Origin: Yersinia thracica
GTDB lineage: Bacteria > Pseudomonadota > Gammaproteobacteria > Enterobacterales > Enterobacteriaceae
Assembly (NCBI RefSeq): GCF_902170565.1
Contig: NZ_CABHXX010000110.1
Location: forward strand, 62,001 to 126,000
Direction of reading: 5' to 3'
DNA: 64,000 bases
Shown: positions 9,532 to 18,858 of the stretch, in pieces
Layout: the number at the start of each line of letters is the position of its first letter
How positions within the stretch are numbered: position 1 is the stretch's first letter
Notes under the pieces: model-generated
What the model was told of the DNA's origin: nothing
Databases searched by the model: none
The model's input: the letters and a program-made list of their open reading frames with translations, nothing else
Program-made: the position numbers and the translations under genes

Positions 9532-10467
9532 GTGAGCACTTTTGCATTAAAAATAATCCGCATCGGCATCACCTTATTGGTGGTTTTATTGGCTGTTATT
9601 GCTGTTTTTAAGGTATGGGCTTTTTATACCGAATCGCCGTGGACCCGTGATGCAAAATTTACCGCAGATGTGGTCGCGATTGCGCCAGATGTCAGCGGCT
9701 TAATTACCGATGTGCCGGTCAAAGACAACCAACTGGTGCAGAAAAGCCAAATCCTGTTTGTCATTGATCAGCCGCGCTATCAGCAAGCACTGGCTGAGGC
9801 CGAGGCCGATGTTGCTTATTACCAAACGCTGGCTGCTGAGAAACAGCGGGAATCCGGCAGACGCCAACGTTTAGGGGTTCAGGCCCTGTCACAAGAAGAA
9901 ATTGACCAATCCAGCAATGTGCTGCAAACCGTCCGCCATCAACTGGCGAAAGCTATTGCGGTGCGCGATTTAGCGCAGCTTGATTTGGAGCGAACCACCG
10001 TGCGTGCACCCGCTGAAGGCTGGGTAACCAACCTGAATGTCCATGCCGGAGAGTTTATTAATCGCGGGGCGACCGCCGTTGCATTAGTGAAGAAAGATAC
10101 TTTCTATATCTTGGCTTATCTGGAAGAGACCAAGTTGGAAGGGGTTAAGCCGGGGTATCGGGCAGAAATCACGCCGCTCGGCAGCAACCGCATTCTGCAC
10201 GGCACCGTCGACAGTATCTCTGCGGGGGTGACCAACAGTAGCAGCAGTGCGGATAGCAAAGGGCTGGCCACGATTGATAATAATCTCGAATGGGTACGGC
10301 TGGCGCAGCGCGTGCCAGTGAAGATTCGCCTGGACAGTGACGTTCAGCAGCATCCCTACCCGGCTGGGACCACCGCGACTGTGGTCATCACCGGAGCGAA
10401 TGATCGCGACCCTAATCAAGCATCGCCGATAGTGAAAATGATGCATCGCCTGCGCGAGTTTGGCTAA
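9532..10467 (+). CDS. aaeA: p-Hydroxybenzoate efflux adaptor subunit AaeA
   Basis: A 311-residue membrane-fusion (HlyD-type) protein, the periplasmic adaptor of the AaeAB aromatic-acid efflux pump. An N-terminal membrane anchor (about residues 8-30) is followed by a lipoyl/barrel-sandwich region ([19 protein letters not shown]), a helical hairpin (about 80-145) and a second lipoyl half ([15 protein letters not shown]). It aligns almost end to end with E. coli AaeA. It begins with GTG after an AGG-type ribosome site, 7 bp after aaeX, and the aaeB start follows its stop almost directly. Confidence 0.95.
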   Translation: MSTFALKIIRIGITLLVVLLAVIAVFKVWAFYTESPWTRDAKFTADVVAIAPDVSGLITDVPVKDNQLVQKSQILFVIDQPRYQQALAEAEADVAYYQTLAAEKQRESGRRQRLGVQALSQEEIDQSSNVLQTVRHQLAKAIAVRDLAQLDLERTTVRAPAEGWVTNLNVHAGEFINRGATAVALVKKDTFYILAYLEETKLEGVKPGYRAEITPLGSNRILHGTVDSISAGVTNSSSSADSKGLATIDNNLEWVRLAQRVPVKIRLDSDVQQHPYPAGTTATVVITGANDRDPNQASPIVKMMHRLREFG

Positions 10468-10468
10468 G

Positions 10469-12430
10469 ATGAGCAGCCCGGCCTTTATCCGCCTGCGCTT
10501 TGCTTTCAAGCTCAGTTTTGCCATTGTGGCGGCGCTGTTTCTCGGTTTTCATCTGCAATTGGAAACACCGCGCTGGTCAGTATTGACTGCGGCGATTGTG
10601 GCCGCTGGCCCCGCTTTTGCAGCCGGTGGCGAACCTTTTTCCGGTGCAATCCGCCATCGTGGCTGGCTGCGTATCATCGGGACATTCATCGGCTGTATTG
10701 GCGGCTTGATTATTATTGTTCTGACCATCAGAGCGCCAGTGTTGACCTTAATGCTTTGCTGTCTGTGGGCTGGGGTGTGCACCTGGATCTCATCATTGGT
10801 TCGCGTCGAAAACTCCTATGCCTTTGGTTTAGCAGGCTATACCGCGCTTATCATCATTGTGACGACCGGCGAGACTCCTTTATTAACGCCACAATTTGCT
10901 GTTGAGCGCTGTAGCGAGATTGTACTGGGGATCGTCTGCGCCGTGATGGCGGATCTGCTGTTTTCCCCGCGATCAATTAAGCAAGATATTGATCGGCTGG
11001 TGGATAAAGTCTTAGTCGATCAATATCGGCTTTTGCAACTGTGTATTCGCCCGGCAGAAAAAACAGATATCGACCGCGCCTGGAGTGATTTAGTTAAAAA
11101 TACTACCGCGCTCAATGGGATGCGCAGCTATTTGATGATGGAGTCTTCCCGTTGGCAGCGCTGTAATCGCCGTTTACAGGTATTGCATACCGAATCATTA
11201 ACTTTAATCACTCAGGCGTGTGAAACCTATCTGGTGCTCGCCAATCACCCCGATATCTTAACCGCTGAACTGAAAACTATGTTGAGCGAACCGGCACAAA
11301 CACCGGCTGAAATTCATCAACAAATGAAAAAACTGCGCCAATTTATAGGTGCCAGCCACAGTGAAGCCATCCCACATACCATCAGCAGTTGGGTCGGTGC
11401 GGCAACCCGCTATTTATTATTATCAAAAGGGATTCATACCAACAGCAGCATTAGCCGGGTAGAGGAAGAGATTTTGGCCGGCGTTGTGCCGGTGAAACAT
11501 GTTTCCGCCGAGGGGCACCACGCGATGATTAACGGCTTGCGAACCGGTGTGGCGACGGCCATTGGTGGGTTATTCTGGCTATGGACTGGCTGGACATCAG
11601 GGGCGGGCTGTATGGTGATGATTGCCGTGGTCACTTCGTTGGCGATGCGAACCCCAAATCCGCGCATGGTGGCGCTCGATTTTCTGCTGGGGGTGATTAT
11701 GGCGCTGCCCATCGGGGCGCTTTACTTTATGTTTATCATCCCCGCGACTCAGCAAAGTATGTTGCTGTTATGCATCAGTTTAGGGGTGCTGGCATTTATT
11801 ATTGGGATCGAAGTGCAAAAGCGGCGCTTGGGTTCATTGGGGACGCTAGCCAGCACCATCAATATTATGGTGCTGAGTAATCCGATGCAATTTAATGTCA
11901 GTTTGTTTCTCGACAGCGCATTAGGCCAAATTGTCGGCTGTTTTGTTTCCCTGATTGTGCTGTTGCTGATCCGCGATAATGCCAAGGACAGAACCGGCAG
12001 AACCTTATTAAACCGCTTTGTTTACAGCGCGGTATCTGCCCTAACCACCAATAAAGCGCGCCGCAATGAAAATCACTTACCGGCGCTATATCAGCAACTG
12101 AATCAGCTTTTGATGATGTTCCCCGGTGATATCGACAAGTATCGGCTGGCATTAACCTTGATCATCGCCCATCAGCGGCTCAATAAAACGGAAGTCCCGG
12201 TGAATGCCGAATTGAGTGCTTTTCATAAGCAAATCCGCTATACCGCCGATCGCGTTATTAATGCCAAAAACTCGCAAAAAAGGCGCTATTATTTTTCTCG
12301 GCTGTTACAAGAATTAGATCAATATCAGCAGAAATTAGTGGATTATCAATCGCCTGACTCTGTTACCCGCCCAGTAAAACGGCTGGCTGATATGCTGTAT
12401 AAGTATCAGAGTGCGCTGACTGGCCGATGA
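10469..12430 (+). CDS. aaeB: p-Hydroxybenzoate efflux inner-membrane subunit AaeB
   Basis: A 653-residue polytopic protein of the FUSC/AaeB family, the inner-membrane transporter of the AaeAB pump (655 residues in E. coli). Two blocks of hydrophobic helices (about residues 10-160 and 360-510) are separated by a soluble region, and a cytoplasmic C-terminal domain follows. The ATG at 10469 lies next to the aaeA stop, with the ribosome site inside aaeA; a TTG at 10460 is a less likely start. It is the last gene of aaeXAB, followed by an ERIC remnant and a terminator-like hairpin. Confidence 0.93.
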   Translation: MSSPAFIRLRFAFKLSFAIVAALFLGFHLQLETPRWSVLTAAIVAAGPAFAAGGEPFSGAIRHRGWLRIIGTFIGCIGGLIIIVLTIRAPVLTLMLCCLWAGVCTWISSLVRVENSYAFGLAGYTALIIIVTTGETPLLTPQFAVERCSEIVLGIVCAVMADLLFSPRSIKQDIDRLVDKVLVDQYRLLQLCIRPAEKTDIDRAWSDLVKNTTALNGMRSYLMMESSRWQRCNRRLQVLHTESLTLITQACETYLVLANHPDILTAELKTMLSEPAQTPAEIHQQMKKLRQFIGASHSEAIPHTISSWVGAATRYLLLSKGIHTNSSISRVEEEILAGVVPVKHVSAEGHHAMINGLRTGVATAIGGLFWLWTGWTSGAGCMVMIAVVTSLAMRTPNPRMVALDFLLGVIMALPIGALYFMFIIPATQQSMLLLCISLGVLAFIIGIEVQKRRLGSLGTLASTINIMVLSNPMQFNVSLFLDSALGQIVGCFVSLIVLLLIRDNAKDRTGRTLLNRFVYSAVSALTTNKARRNENHLPALYQQLNQLLMMFPGDIDKYRLALTLIIAHQRLNKTEVPVNAELSAFHKQIRYTADRVINAKNSQKRRYYFSRLLQELDQYQQKLVDYQSPDSVTRPVKRLADMLYKYQSALTGR

Positions 12431-12431
12431 T

Positions 12432-12460
12432 CTGCAACTCCAATTACTTTGGGTATATAC
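12432..12460. repeat. ERIC right-end remnant
   Basis: CTGCAACTCCAATTACTTTG followed by GGTATATAC matches the right end of the window's ERIC copies (CTGCAACTCGAATTATTTAG). The rest of the element is missing. It directly follows the aaeB stop codon. Confidence 0.75.
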
Positions 12461-12485
12461 TTAATATTGAACCATCCTTCCTCGC

Positions 12486-12509
12486 CCTCCATTGATGGAG
12501 GCTTTATTT
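12486..12509 (+). terminator. Terminator-like hairpin after aaeB
   Basis: CCTCCA (12486-12491) and TGGAGG (12496-12501) form a 6-bp stem with a TTGA loop, followed by CTTTATTT. It is a weak intrinsic terminator for aaeXAB and leaves little room for a separate promoter before the gabD-like gene. Confidence 0.5.
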
Positions 12510-12528
12510 CCCTCAGGAGGTCGACAAG

Positions 12529-14022
12529 ATGTCAGCACCAAATCCATCAAGCAACTCATCACGCAATCCATTACAAGCTCAACGACATAGCGACGGTGTT
12601 TATCATATTGGCTATTTTGTCGGCGGTTCTTGGCATCAGGCGCAGGATACTTTTGCGGTTCATAACCCTGCTACCGGCGAGTTAGTGGCAAAAGTCGCTA
12701 AATCCGGTAAACAGGAAACGGAGGCTGCCATTAAAGCCGCCAGCGAAGCTTTCCCTGCCTGGCGCAAAACTCCCGCAAAACAGCGCGCAGAAATTTTACA
12801 GCGTTGGTATCTGCTGATTATGGAGCACCAGCAATCATTGGCTGAAATAATGGTTTCTGAGCAAGGTAAACCATTGAAAGAAGCACTGGGCGAAGTTGCT
12901 TATGCCGCCAGCTTTATTCAATGGTTTAGTGAGCAGGCCAAACGCGCCAATGGCGAAATCATTCCGCCCGCCAAAGAAGGTGCCCGCATTCTGGCGACCC
13001 GCGAACCGGTCGGTGTGGTGGCGGCAATCACACCGTGGAATTTCCCACTGGCGATGCTCACCCGCAAATTGGGGCCAGCACTGGCGGCCGGTTGTACCGG
13101 GCTGATTAAACCGGCTAACAATACGCCGCTTTCTGCCTTTGCTTTGCTGGCATTGGCCGAGCAAGCGGGGGTACCAGCCGGGGTACTTAATGGTGTCGCT
13201 GGTGATACCCATGCTATCAGTGATGCCATCATGGCCAGCTCTGAAGTGCGCAAAATCTCCTTTACCGGCTCGACTGAAGTCGGCAAAACCTTGATGCGCA
13301 ATGCCGCCGCCACCATGAAGAAAATCTCCATGGAGCTGGGGGGGAATGCACCGTATATCGTGTTTGATGATGCCGATTTGGATGCTGCCATCGCGGGCGC
13401 TATGGCCTGTAAATTCCGCAATGCCGGGCAAGTCTGTGTTTGCGTTAACCGCTTCTATATTCAGGATGGCGTCTATGACGAGTTTGTTCATCGGCTGGCC
13501 GCTGAAGTTAAGAAACTAAAAGTGGGCAACGGCATGGATAAAGACGTCAATATGGGGCCGCTGATTAACCTCGCAGGTTTGGAAAAAGTGGAAGATCACG
13601 TCAAAGATGCACTTGAGAAAGGCGGGCGATTATTAGCTGGTGGCAGCCGCCATGAACTGGGCGGTAATTTCTTCCAGCCGACAGTGATTGCAGATGCCAC
13701 CGAGCAGATGAAAGTGGCCTCTGAAGAGACTTTTGGCCCGCTGGCGGCATGTTTCCGTTTTAAAACGGAGGAAGAAGTCATTCAGCGGGCGAATAACACG
13801 CCATTTGGCTTGGCGGCTTATTTCTATACTCAGAACTTACAGCGGGTATTCCGGGTTTCAGATGCGCTGGAAAGCGGTATGATTGGTGTGAACGAAAGCT
13901 CGGTTTCAACCGAGTTAGCGCCTTTCGGCGGCGTTAAAGAATCTGGCTTGGGCCGTGAAGGTTCAGTGCTGGGGTTGGATGAGTTTATGGAAGTTAAAAC
14001 CCTGCATCTGGGCAATTTATGA
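12529..14022 (+). CDS. Succinate-semialdehyde dehydrogenase family protein (GabD-like)
   Basis: A 497-residue aldehyde dehydrogenase that oxidises a semialdehyde to the acid with NAD(P)+. It aligns throughout with GabD: PWNFP, the nucleotide-binding FTGSTEVGK, ELGGNAP with the general base Glu269, and FRNAGQVCVC with the catalytic Cys303. About 15 extra N-terminal residues are present relative to E. coli GabD. AGGAGGT just upstream of the ATG confirms the start. It follows aaeB on the same strand, so it may be read through from the efflux operon. The true substrate is not visible; a paralogue acting on another short semialdehyde is possible. Confidence 0.85.
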   Translation: MSAPNPSSNSSRNPLQAQRHSDGVYHIGYFVGGSWHQAQDTFAVHNPATGELVAKVAKSGKQETEAAIKAASEAFPAWRKTPAKQRAEILQRWYLLIMEHQQSLAEIMVSEQGKPLKEALGEVAYAASFIQWFSEQAKRANGEIIPPAKEGARILATREPVGVVAAITPWNFPLAMLTRKLGPALAAGCTGLIKPANNTPLSAFALLALAEQAGVPAGVLNGVAGDTHAISDAIMASSEVRKISFTGSTEVGKTLMRNAAATMKKISMELGGNAPYIVFDDADLDAAIAGAMACKFRNAGQVCVCVNRFYIQDGVYDEFVHRLAAEVKKLKVGNGMDKDVNMGPLINLAGLEKVEDHVKDALEKGGRLLAGGSRHELGGNFFQPTVIADATEQMKVASEETFGPLAACFRFKTEEEVIQRANNTPFGLAAYFYTQNLQRVFRVSDALESGMIGVNESSVSTELAPFGGVKESGLGREGSVLGLDEFMEVKTLHLGNL

Positions 14023-14116
14023 TGCAGATTCATATCGTATTTTGATTAACAGAGTGGGGCATGGGCAATCACCATGAGCAGCACAACTAAAGGAATACAA
14101 AAGGTTAAGGAGAACC

Positions 14117-14587
14117 ATGAATAAAAAAGTTATAGCCATTTTAAGCGCAGTGCTGCTACTGATGGTGGCGGCGTGGCAAGGTGCTGATTTACCGGTGCGC
14201 GATATCGGCCAATCGCCGGATCTGGAGCGGCCACCATTATCGGCCCCAGCATCTATCGAGCAATTAACTCAGCAGCAGCAGGTGGTCAAATACTTGCAAG
14301 CCCATCACCGCCTGCCGGACTTTTATATTACCAAGCAACAGGCGCGTGAAAAGGGCTGGAATCCCAAAGACGGTAATTTGTGTAAGGTATTGCCGGGTAA
14401 GGCAATTGGTGGCGATCGCTTTTCTAATCGTGAACGCCAACTGCCCGATGCCAAAGGCCGCAACTGGCGTGAGGCCGATGTGAATTATCGTTGCGGGCAT
14501 CGTGGTACTGATCGGTTGCTTTACTCCAATGACGGCCTGATTTATCTGACTCAGGATCACTACAAGCATTTCATTCGGATGGAGTGA
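14117..14587 (+). CDS. Secreted barnase-type ribonuclease
   Basis: A 156-residue protein with an N-terminal signal or anchor segment (MNKKVIAILSAVLLLMVAAW) and a C-terminal barnase/RNase N1 domain. WREADVNYRCGHRGTDRLLY and LTQDHYKHF carry the catalytic triad Glu119, Arg133 and His148, with the same spacing (14 and 15 residues) as barnase Glu73, Arg87 and His102. It should cleave single-stranded RNA, preferably after guanine. Two cysteines (89 and 126) could form a disulfide, which would fit an exported enzyme. The gene overlaps its barstar inhibitor by 4 bp. Confidence 0.92.
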   Translation: MNKKVIAILSAVLLLMVAAWQGADLPVRDIGQSPDLERPPLSAPASIEQLTQQQQVVKYLQAHHRLPDFYITKQQAREKGWNPKDGNLCKVLPGKAIGGDRFSNRERQLPDAKGRNWREADVNYRCGHRGTDRLLYSNDGLIYLTQDHYKHFIRME

Positions 14588-14859
14588 AAAAGATGGTAAA
14601 AGTGGTATTTGATTTTGACCATATACCGGATCTTCCCGCTTTTTACCGCGTATTCTCCCAAAAGTTTGCGCTGGGCGAAGGTTTTGGTGCCAATCTGGAT
14701 GCGCTGTGGGATGTGGTAACCGGCGAAATAGCTTTACCGGTAGAGATTGAATTTATTCATGTCAATCACCGCCGGAAACGCCGTTTTGGGGCAATAGTTT
14801 TATTGTTCGAAGAGGCGGAAGAGGAGCTGGCGGGGAGCCTGCGTTTCAATATAACTTAA
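14584..14859 (+). CDS. Barstar-family ribonuclease inhibitor
   Basis: A small (88-91 residue) barstar-like protein that binds and blocks the preceding RNase in the cytoplasm. GFGANLDALWD corresponds to the barstar inhibitory helix whose Asp, Trp and Asp residues plug the barnase active site. Translation probably starts at the GTG overlapping the RNase stop (GTGA), which suggests coupled translation; an ATG at 14593 is the alternative and would remove three residues. Confidence 0.9.
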   Translation: MKKMVKVVFDFDHIPDLPAFYRVFSQKFALGEGFGANLDALWDVVTGEIALPVEIEFIHVNHRRKRRFGAIVLLFEEAEEELAGSLRFNIT

Positions 14860-14981
14860 TCAGGCTATTTTACTTGCCATCTTGAGCTTGGGCAGTGCTC
14901 GAACTCCTCACGTACTACATGTACGCTCCGGGTTCTGTGCGCTGTCCGCACTCAAGCTGCCTGCGACAATGACGCCTGATT
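14858..14981. repeat. Palindromic intergenic element between barstar and yjgA
   Basis: A 124-bp element bounded by the 8-bp inverted repeats AATCAGGC (14858-14865) and GCCTGATT (14974-14981). Inside are a CTTGAG/CTCAAG pair and a central CGTAC-TACAT-GTACG hairpin (14911-14925). The organisation resembles a miniature mobile or REP-like repeat. It starts inside the barstar stop codon and lies between two convergent genes, so it could also end transcription. Confidence 0.6.
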
Positions 14982-15008
14982 GAATAGGGCTCGTTTGCCG
15001 CCCGATGA

Positions 15009-15560
15009 TTACTTTTTCTCAGCCAATTCACGCAGATACTGGAAAATCTGGCGGAATGATTTCGGCGGTTTGTTGGTCGCTTTCTCTTTCTGGGCATTAC
15101 GCACCAAGCTACGCAGCTGTTGGCGGTCAGCCTCTGGATACAATTCCAACACGGTCGGAATGGCATCATCGCCTTCTTCAACCAAACGGTCGCGCAGTAA
15201 TTCCAGTTTGTGGAACAGCGAGACTTGCTGGTTATGGCGGTTTTTCAGTTTATCCAATGCAGTTTGAATCGGCTCTACATCACGGGCGCGCAGCATTTTA
15301 CCAATTAACTGGATCTGGCGGCGGCGGCCTTCTTTCTTGATTTTCTGTGCTAATTCAACGGCGGCCAGCAGATCTTCATCCAACGCGATCTTCTCTAGCG
15401 CATTTTTACCCAGCTCAACCAGTTCAGTGCCGAGGTCTTTCAGCGCTTCAGCATCACGTTTAATTTCACTTTTACTGACCCAGATAATTTCTTCATCATC
15501 GTCATTTTTATCTTCTGGGACTTCATCTAGCCAGTCTTCGGGCTGCTTGTTCATGGTCAA
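15009..15560 (-). CDS. yjgA: Ribosome-associated protein YjgA (DarP)
   Basis: A 183-residue DUF615 protein, the counterpart of E. coli YjgA/DarP, which binds 50S subunit precursors and helps late ribosome assembly. It is very charged, with an acidic N-terminus ([20 protein letters not shown]) and a long helical body ending LRELAEKK. It is divergent from tldE, the usual arrangement in enterobacteria. Confidence 0.93.
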   Translation of the reverse strand: MTMNKQPEDWLDEVPEDKNDDDEEIIWVSKSEIKRDAEALKDLGTELVELGKNALEKIALDEDLLAAVELAQKIKKEGRRRQIQLIGKMLRARDVEPIQTALDKLKNRHNQQVSLFHKLELLRDRLVEEGDDAIPTVLELYPEADRQQLRSLVRNAQKEKATNKPPKSFRQIFQYLRELAEKK

Positions 15561-15722
15561 ATTCCTTAAAAAGAGGCTAATTGTAGCAGGCTGTTGGCTT
15601 TCTGCGAAATTGTACCAAGATCTCTGATAAACTCAGAATCAGGACATTCTCTATTTTATCCGTGTAAGTCGTCGTATTACGACACTTTCCTGAACGATTA
15701 TCTCATTAATTATGGCAGACTG

Positions 15723-17063
15723 ATGAAAGTAGTCACTCAAGTTGCAGAACAGCGTAAAACGCTGGAACAAGCAGTTGCACAGGCTTTAGAGTTAGCCCGT
15801 GCGGGTTCTGATGCGGCCGAAGTTGCCGTAAGCAAAACCACCGGAATCAGTGTCAGCACCCGCTTTGGTGAAGTGGAGAACGTGGAATTCAACAGCGATG
15901 GTGCGCTGGGAATCACTGTTTATCACCAACAGCGTAAGGGTAGCGCCTCCACCACTGACTTAAATCCGGATGCGGTCGCCCGTACCGTGCAGGCTGCACT
16001 GGATATCGCTCGCTATACCTCACCGGATCCTTATGCTGGTCCGGCAGAAAAATCGCTGTTAGCCTTTGAAGCGCCAGATCTGGATTTGTTCCATCCGAGC
16101 GATTTAGATGCTGAGCAAGGTATCTTGCTGGCCGCCCGCGCAGAACAAGCGGCATTGCAGGCTGACAAGCGGATTACCAATACCGAAGGTGGCAGTTTTA
16201 ATAGCCATTATGGCATCAGGGTATTCGGTAATAGCCACGGGATGTTGCAGAGTTACTGCTCAAGCCGCCATTCACTCTCCAGCAGTGTGATTGCAGAACA
16301 CAATGGTGATATGGAGCGGGATTACGCCTATACCATTGGTCGGAGAATGGAAGATTTAGCCAACCCGGAATGGGTTGGTGAAGAGTGCGCCCGCCGTACT
16401 TTATCCCGCTTATCACCCCGTAAACTGCCGACTATGCAGTCGCCGGTGCTGTTTGCCGCAGAAGTCGCTACCGGCCTGTTTGGTCACTTGGTTTCGGCCA
16501 TCAGTGGCGGCAATATTTATCGTAAATCCACTTTCTTACTCGACCACCTTGGCAAGCAGATTTTGCCGGAGTGGCTAACCATTGAAGAACTCCCGCATTT
16601 ACTGCGTGGCTTGGCTTCGACCCCCTTTGACAGTGAGGGCGTGCGCACACTGCAACGCGAAATCGTCAAGGACGGGGTGCTGCAAACCTATCTGTTGACC
16701 AGCTATTCGGCCCGTAAGTTGGGGCTGCAAAGTACCGGTCATGCGGGTGGCATCCATAACTGGCGCATTGCTGGCCAGGGGCAGGATTTCGCCGGGATGC
16801 TCAAGCAACTGGACAAAGGTTTGGTGGTGACGGAATTAATGGGGCAGGGAGTTAGCACCGTGACCGGTGATTATTCCCGTGGTGCGGCCGGTTTTTGGGT
16901 TGAAAACGGTGAGATTCAGTATCCGGTCAGCGAGATAACCATCGCCGGTAATCTGAAAGATATGCTGCACAATATCGTCAGCATCGGCAGCGACATCGAA
17001 ACCCGCAGTAACATTCAGTGCGGCTCGATTTTATTACCTGCGATGAAGATTGCGGGCGAATAA
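15723..17063 (+). CDS. pmbA: Metalloprotease subunit TldE (PmbA)
   Basis: A 446-residue protein matching E. coli TldE/PmbA (450 residues). With TldD it forms a metalloprotease that degrades unfolded peptides, matures microcin B17 and degrades the CcdA antitoxin. Recognisable stretches are the N-terminal [20 protein letters not shown] and the C-terminal [18 protein letters not shown]. The ATG at 15723 gives the family length; an upstream in-frame extension to 15594 has no family support. Confidence 0.94.
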   Translation: MKVVTQVAEQRKTLEQAVAQALELARAGSDAAEVAVSKTTGISVSTRFGEVENVEFNSDGALGITVYHQQRKGSASTTDLNPDAVARTVQAALDIARYTSPDPYAGPAEKSLLAFEAPDLDLFHPSDLDAEQGILLAARAEQAALQADKRITNTEGGSFNSHYGIRVFGNSHGMLQSYCSSRHSLSSSVIAEHNGDMERDYAYTIGRRMEDLANPEWVGEECARRTLSRLSPRKLPTMQSPVLFAAEVATGLFGHLVSAISGGNIYRKSTFLLDHLGKQILPEWLTIEELPHLLRGLASTPFDSEGVRTLQREIVKDGVLQTYLLTSYSARKLGLQSTGHAGGIHNWRIAGQGQDFAGMLKQLDKGLVVTELMGQGVSTVTGDYSRGAAGFWVENGEIQYPVSEITIAGNLKDMLHNIVSIGSDIETRSNIQCGSILLPAMKIAGE

Positions 17064-17246
17064 TATATTGTTGCTGTGAATCTAAAGCTGGCATCTGTTG
17101 CCAGTTTTTTTTTTTGCTCTTTTCCGAGCTTTCCTTATTTGATTACAAAAAGTCATTGTCAGATTGCCCCTGCATTGCCTATGTTATGTATGAGCAATGT
17201 AATAATGATGTGTCGTGATTTAACAATAATTATAAGGAATGTGAGC

Positions 17247-17633
17247 ATGAGTAAGAAAATAATGGCCTTGATGGCCGCGGCATTGCTGTGTGCCAGCAGT
17301 TTGGTGATGGCTGCCAGTGTGGCAGATAACATGGACACGATTGCCGAGAATTACGGCAAAGTGCTGAAAGCCGACTCTACCGATGTGATTAAACAAGGTT
17401 TACAGGCAATGCGGGTGGCAGCACTTGATGCACAGAAAGGGATTCCGACCAAGTTAAAAGACAAAGCTGAAGATAGTCCCGAAGTGAAAGATTTCCGCCA
17501 CGGTTTAGATTTATTGATCGGGCAGATTGATGGCGCGCTGGCATTAGCTGATCAAGGCAAGCTAGATGAAGCTAAAAAAGCGGCACAAGACTTTAAACCG
17601 ACGCGCGATACTTACCATAAAAAGTACCGCTGA
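17247..17633 (+). CDS. cybC: Soluble cytochrome b562
   Basis: A 128-residue periplasmic four-helix-bundle haemoprotein. A signal peptide ends ...LVMA, and the mature protein begins ASVADNMDTI. The haem ligands are Met7 of the mature form and the His of the C-terminal YHKKYR, as in E. coli cytochrome b562 (Met7, His102). The internal segment DSPEVKDFRHGLDLLIGQID is strongly conserved. A TAAGGA ribosome site supports the ATG at 17247. It is convergent with rnk. Confidence 0.94.
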   Translation: MSKKIMALMAAALLCASSLVMAASVADNMDTIAENYGKVLKADSTDVIKQGLQAMRVAALDAQKGIPTKLKDKAEDSPEVKDFRHGLDLLIGQIDGALALADQGKLDEAKKAAQDFKPTRDTYHKKYR

Positions 17634-17644
17634 TCAGGAAAAGA

Positions 17645-17669
17645 GGGTAATGGCCTTAGGTCGTTACCC
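17645..17669. terminator. Hairpin between cybC and rnk
   Basis: GGGTAA (17645-17650) pairs with TTACCC (17664-17669), extended inwards by GGCC/GGTC pairing. It lies between convergent genes, has no clear T-run, and probably acts as a bidirectional transcription end. Confidence 0.4.
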
Positions 17670-17681
17670 CCATTACATCAA

Positions 17682-18092
17682 TTAGCGGTGATATTCACCG
17701 GCAGCTTCCGGCTGGTAAAGCAATTCCAGCACGATAATGCGGGCTTCATCCCCACCCGGCAATTTCCAACTAATTTCGTTATTCACATGCAACCCCAACA
17801 ATGCCGCACCTAATGGCGCCATGACAGAGAGCTGCTCGTTGCTGTCTTTCAGCGACGCCGGATAAACCAATGTGCGGATATGTTCTTCCTGGCTGTTCAG
17901 ATCGCGAAAACGCACGCGACTGTTCATGGTCACGACATCTGCCGGGATAGCATTAGGAGGCAGGATTTCTGCGCGATCCAGTTCTTCATTGAGCGCTGTT
18001 GCGACCACTGAACCGGCAAAAGCCGGTTGCGCCAGTAACGCATCCAAACGTTCAGCATCCAGCTCGTTAATCGTGATGGTTGGCTTGGTCAT
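17682..18092 (-). CDS. rnk: Regulator of nucleoside diphosphate kinase Rnk
   Basis: A 136-residue GreA/GreB-like protein, the same length as E. coli Rnk, which binds RNA polymerase in the secondary channel but lacks the Gre tip acidic residues. It starts [20 protein letters not shown], and the FKBP-like domain includes [19 protein letters not shown]. The ATG at 18092 gives the family N-terminus. Its 5' leader contains a strong hairpin (see 18130-18160). Confidence 0.95.
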   Translation of the reverse strand: MTKPTITINELDAERLDALLAQPAFAGSVVATALNEELDRAEILPPNAIPADVVTMNSRVRFRDLNSQEEHIRTLVYPASLKDSNEQLSVMAPLGAALLGLHVNNEISWKLPGGDEARIIVLELLYQPEAAGEYHR

Positions 18093-18129
18093 ACCACTCT
18101 CCAATTCAATTTCAACAAAACATAAAAAC

Positions 18130-18160
18130 AACACCCCCACGCCATAGGAGAGGGGGTGTT
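18130..18160 (-). terminator. Terminator-like hairpin in the rnk leader
   Basis: Read on the minus strand, AACACCCCC and GGGGGTGTT form a perfect 9-bp stem around a 13-nt loop. GTTTTTATGTTTT follows, and the rnk start lies about 38 nt downstream. The layout is that of an intrinsic terminator or attenuator inside the rnk 5' UTR, or the 3' end of a short upstream transcript. Confidence 0.5.
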
Positions 18161-18490
18161 CGAAAATAGCTTAATATTACTCTGATATTAGGCGCTTCCG
18201 GCGAGAAAAGAAAGAGATCCGGATCACGAACTTTTTTCCACCATCGGCTTCCACCCTCTATTTATATAGCAAGTTATTTTGTTGTTAATGATTAAGTTAG
18301 GGATGTAACGGCGTATTTTGCGAAAGTGATCCCGTCGGTCCATTACATTTCCACTTTGAACTGGAAAAAATGCCGCTACACACCCATTCCGCTTGCAGGT
18401 AGGGTGATGTTATAGCGCAGAGGCAAGGAATAACTGAACTTATCTTTGCAGTCAGAAAGTTGTAGCAGTAAGGAATAGAGGATTGCCAGC
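18161..18490. other. Intergenic region upstream of rnk and of the PRD gene
   Basis: About 330 bp with the promoters of two divergent units, rnk and the 18491-24080 operon. It includes a GATCCGGATC palindrome (about 18210) and AT-rich segments. No open reading frame with family support and no clear sigma-54 site were found. Confidence 0.4.
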
Positions 18491-18835
18491 GTGAATGATG
18501 TAGCCGCATTGAATGCAGCCGAAGACCCTGGAATGAAAGAGGCCATTATCATCACTGAGCGGGTATTAGGTGAAATTACCGCGATGTTAAATGCCGAAAA
18601 TATTTTTACCAATGCTGTTCAGCAGCAAATGTTGACATCACATATTCGGGCTATGGTCTTGCGCTCAATAACGGGCGAGCCACTCCCTGAAGTCGATAAA
18701 TCATTATTTGATGAGATTTCAGCACATTCGATGGAAATGGCTCAGCAAGTGGTCGATAAATTTCCTAATTTACCCATTGAAGAAGCTTATTTGTTGTCGG
18801 TGCATTTTGAAGTAGCAAAAGATAATCACCCATAA
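18491..18835 (+). CDS. Single PRD-domain protein (EF_0829-type)
   Basis: A 114-residue protein consisting essentially of one PTS-regulation domain. His-containing helices (LTSHIRAMVLRSITGE) and the C-terminal EEAYLLSVHFEVAKDN are typical of PRDs, which are phosphorylated on His by PTS proteins. It starts with GTG. It is the first gene of a conserved set (EF_0829 to EF_0839 in Enterococcus faecalis, AHA_3910 to AHA_3917 in Aeromonas hydrophila). Without a DNA-binding domain, it probably acts as a partner or sensor for another component, such as the BglG-type regulator at 25537. Confidence 0.8.
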   Translation: MNDVAALNAAEDPGMKEAIIITERVLGEITAMLNAENIFTNAVQQQMLTSHIRAMVLRSITGEPLPEVDKSLFDEISAHSMEMAQQVVDKFPNLPIEEAYLLSVHFEVAKDNHP

Positions 18836-18858
18836 AAACCTGTTCTGGAGAAAATACT

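Noticed and set aside
12835-13491. 218-codon frame antisense to the gabD-like gene
   Set aside because: It is a shadow of a GC-rich dehydrogenase gene, with no family features and no upstream signals.
18340-18400. Possible sigma-54 (-24/-12) promoter before the PRD gene
   Set aside because: A GG...GC spacing can be found, but the surrounding bases do not match TGGCAC-N5-TTGC, and BglG-type regulators do not normally act with sigma-54.
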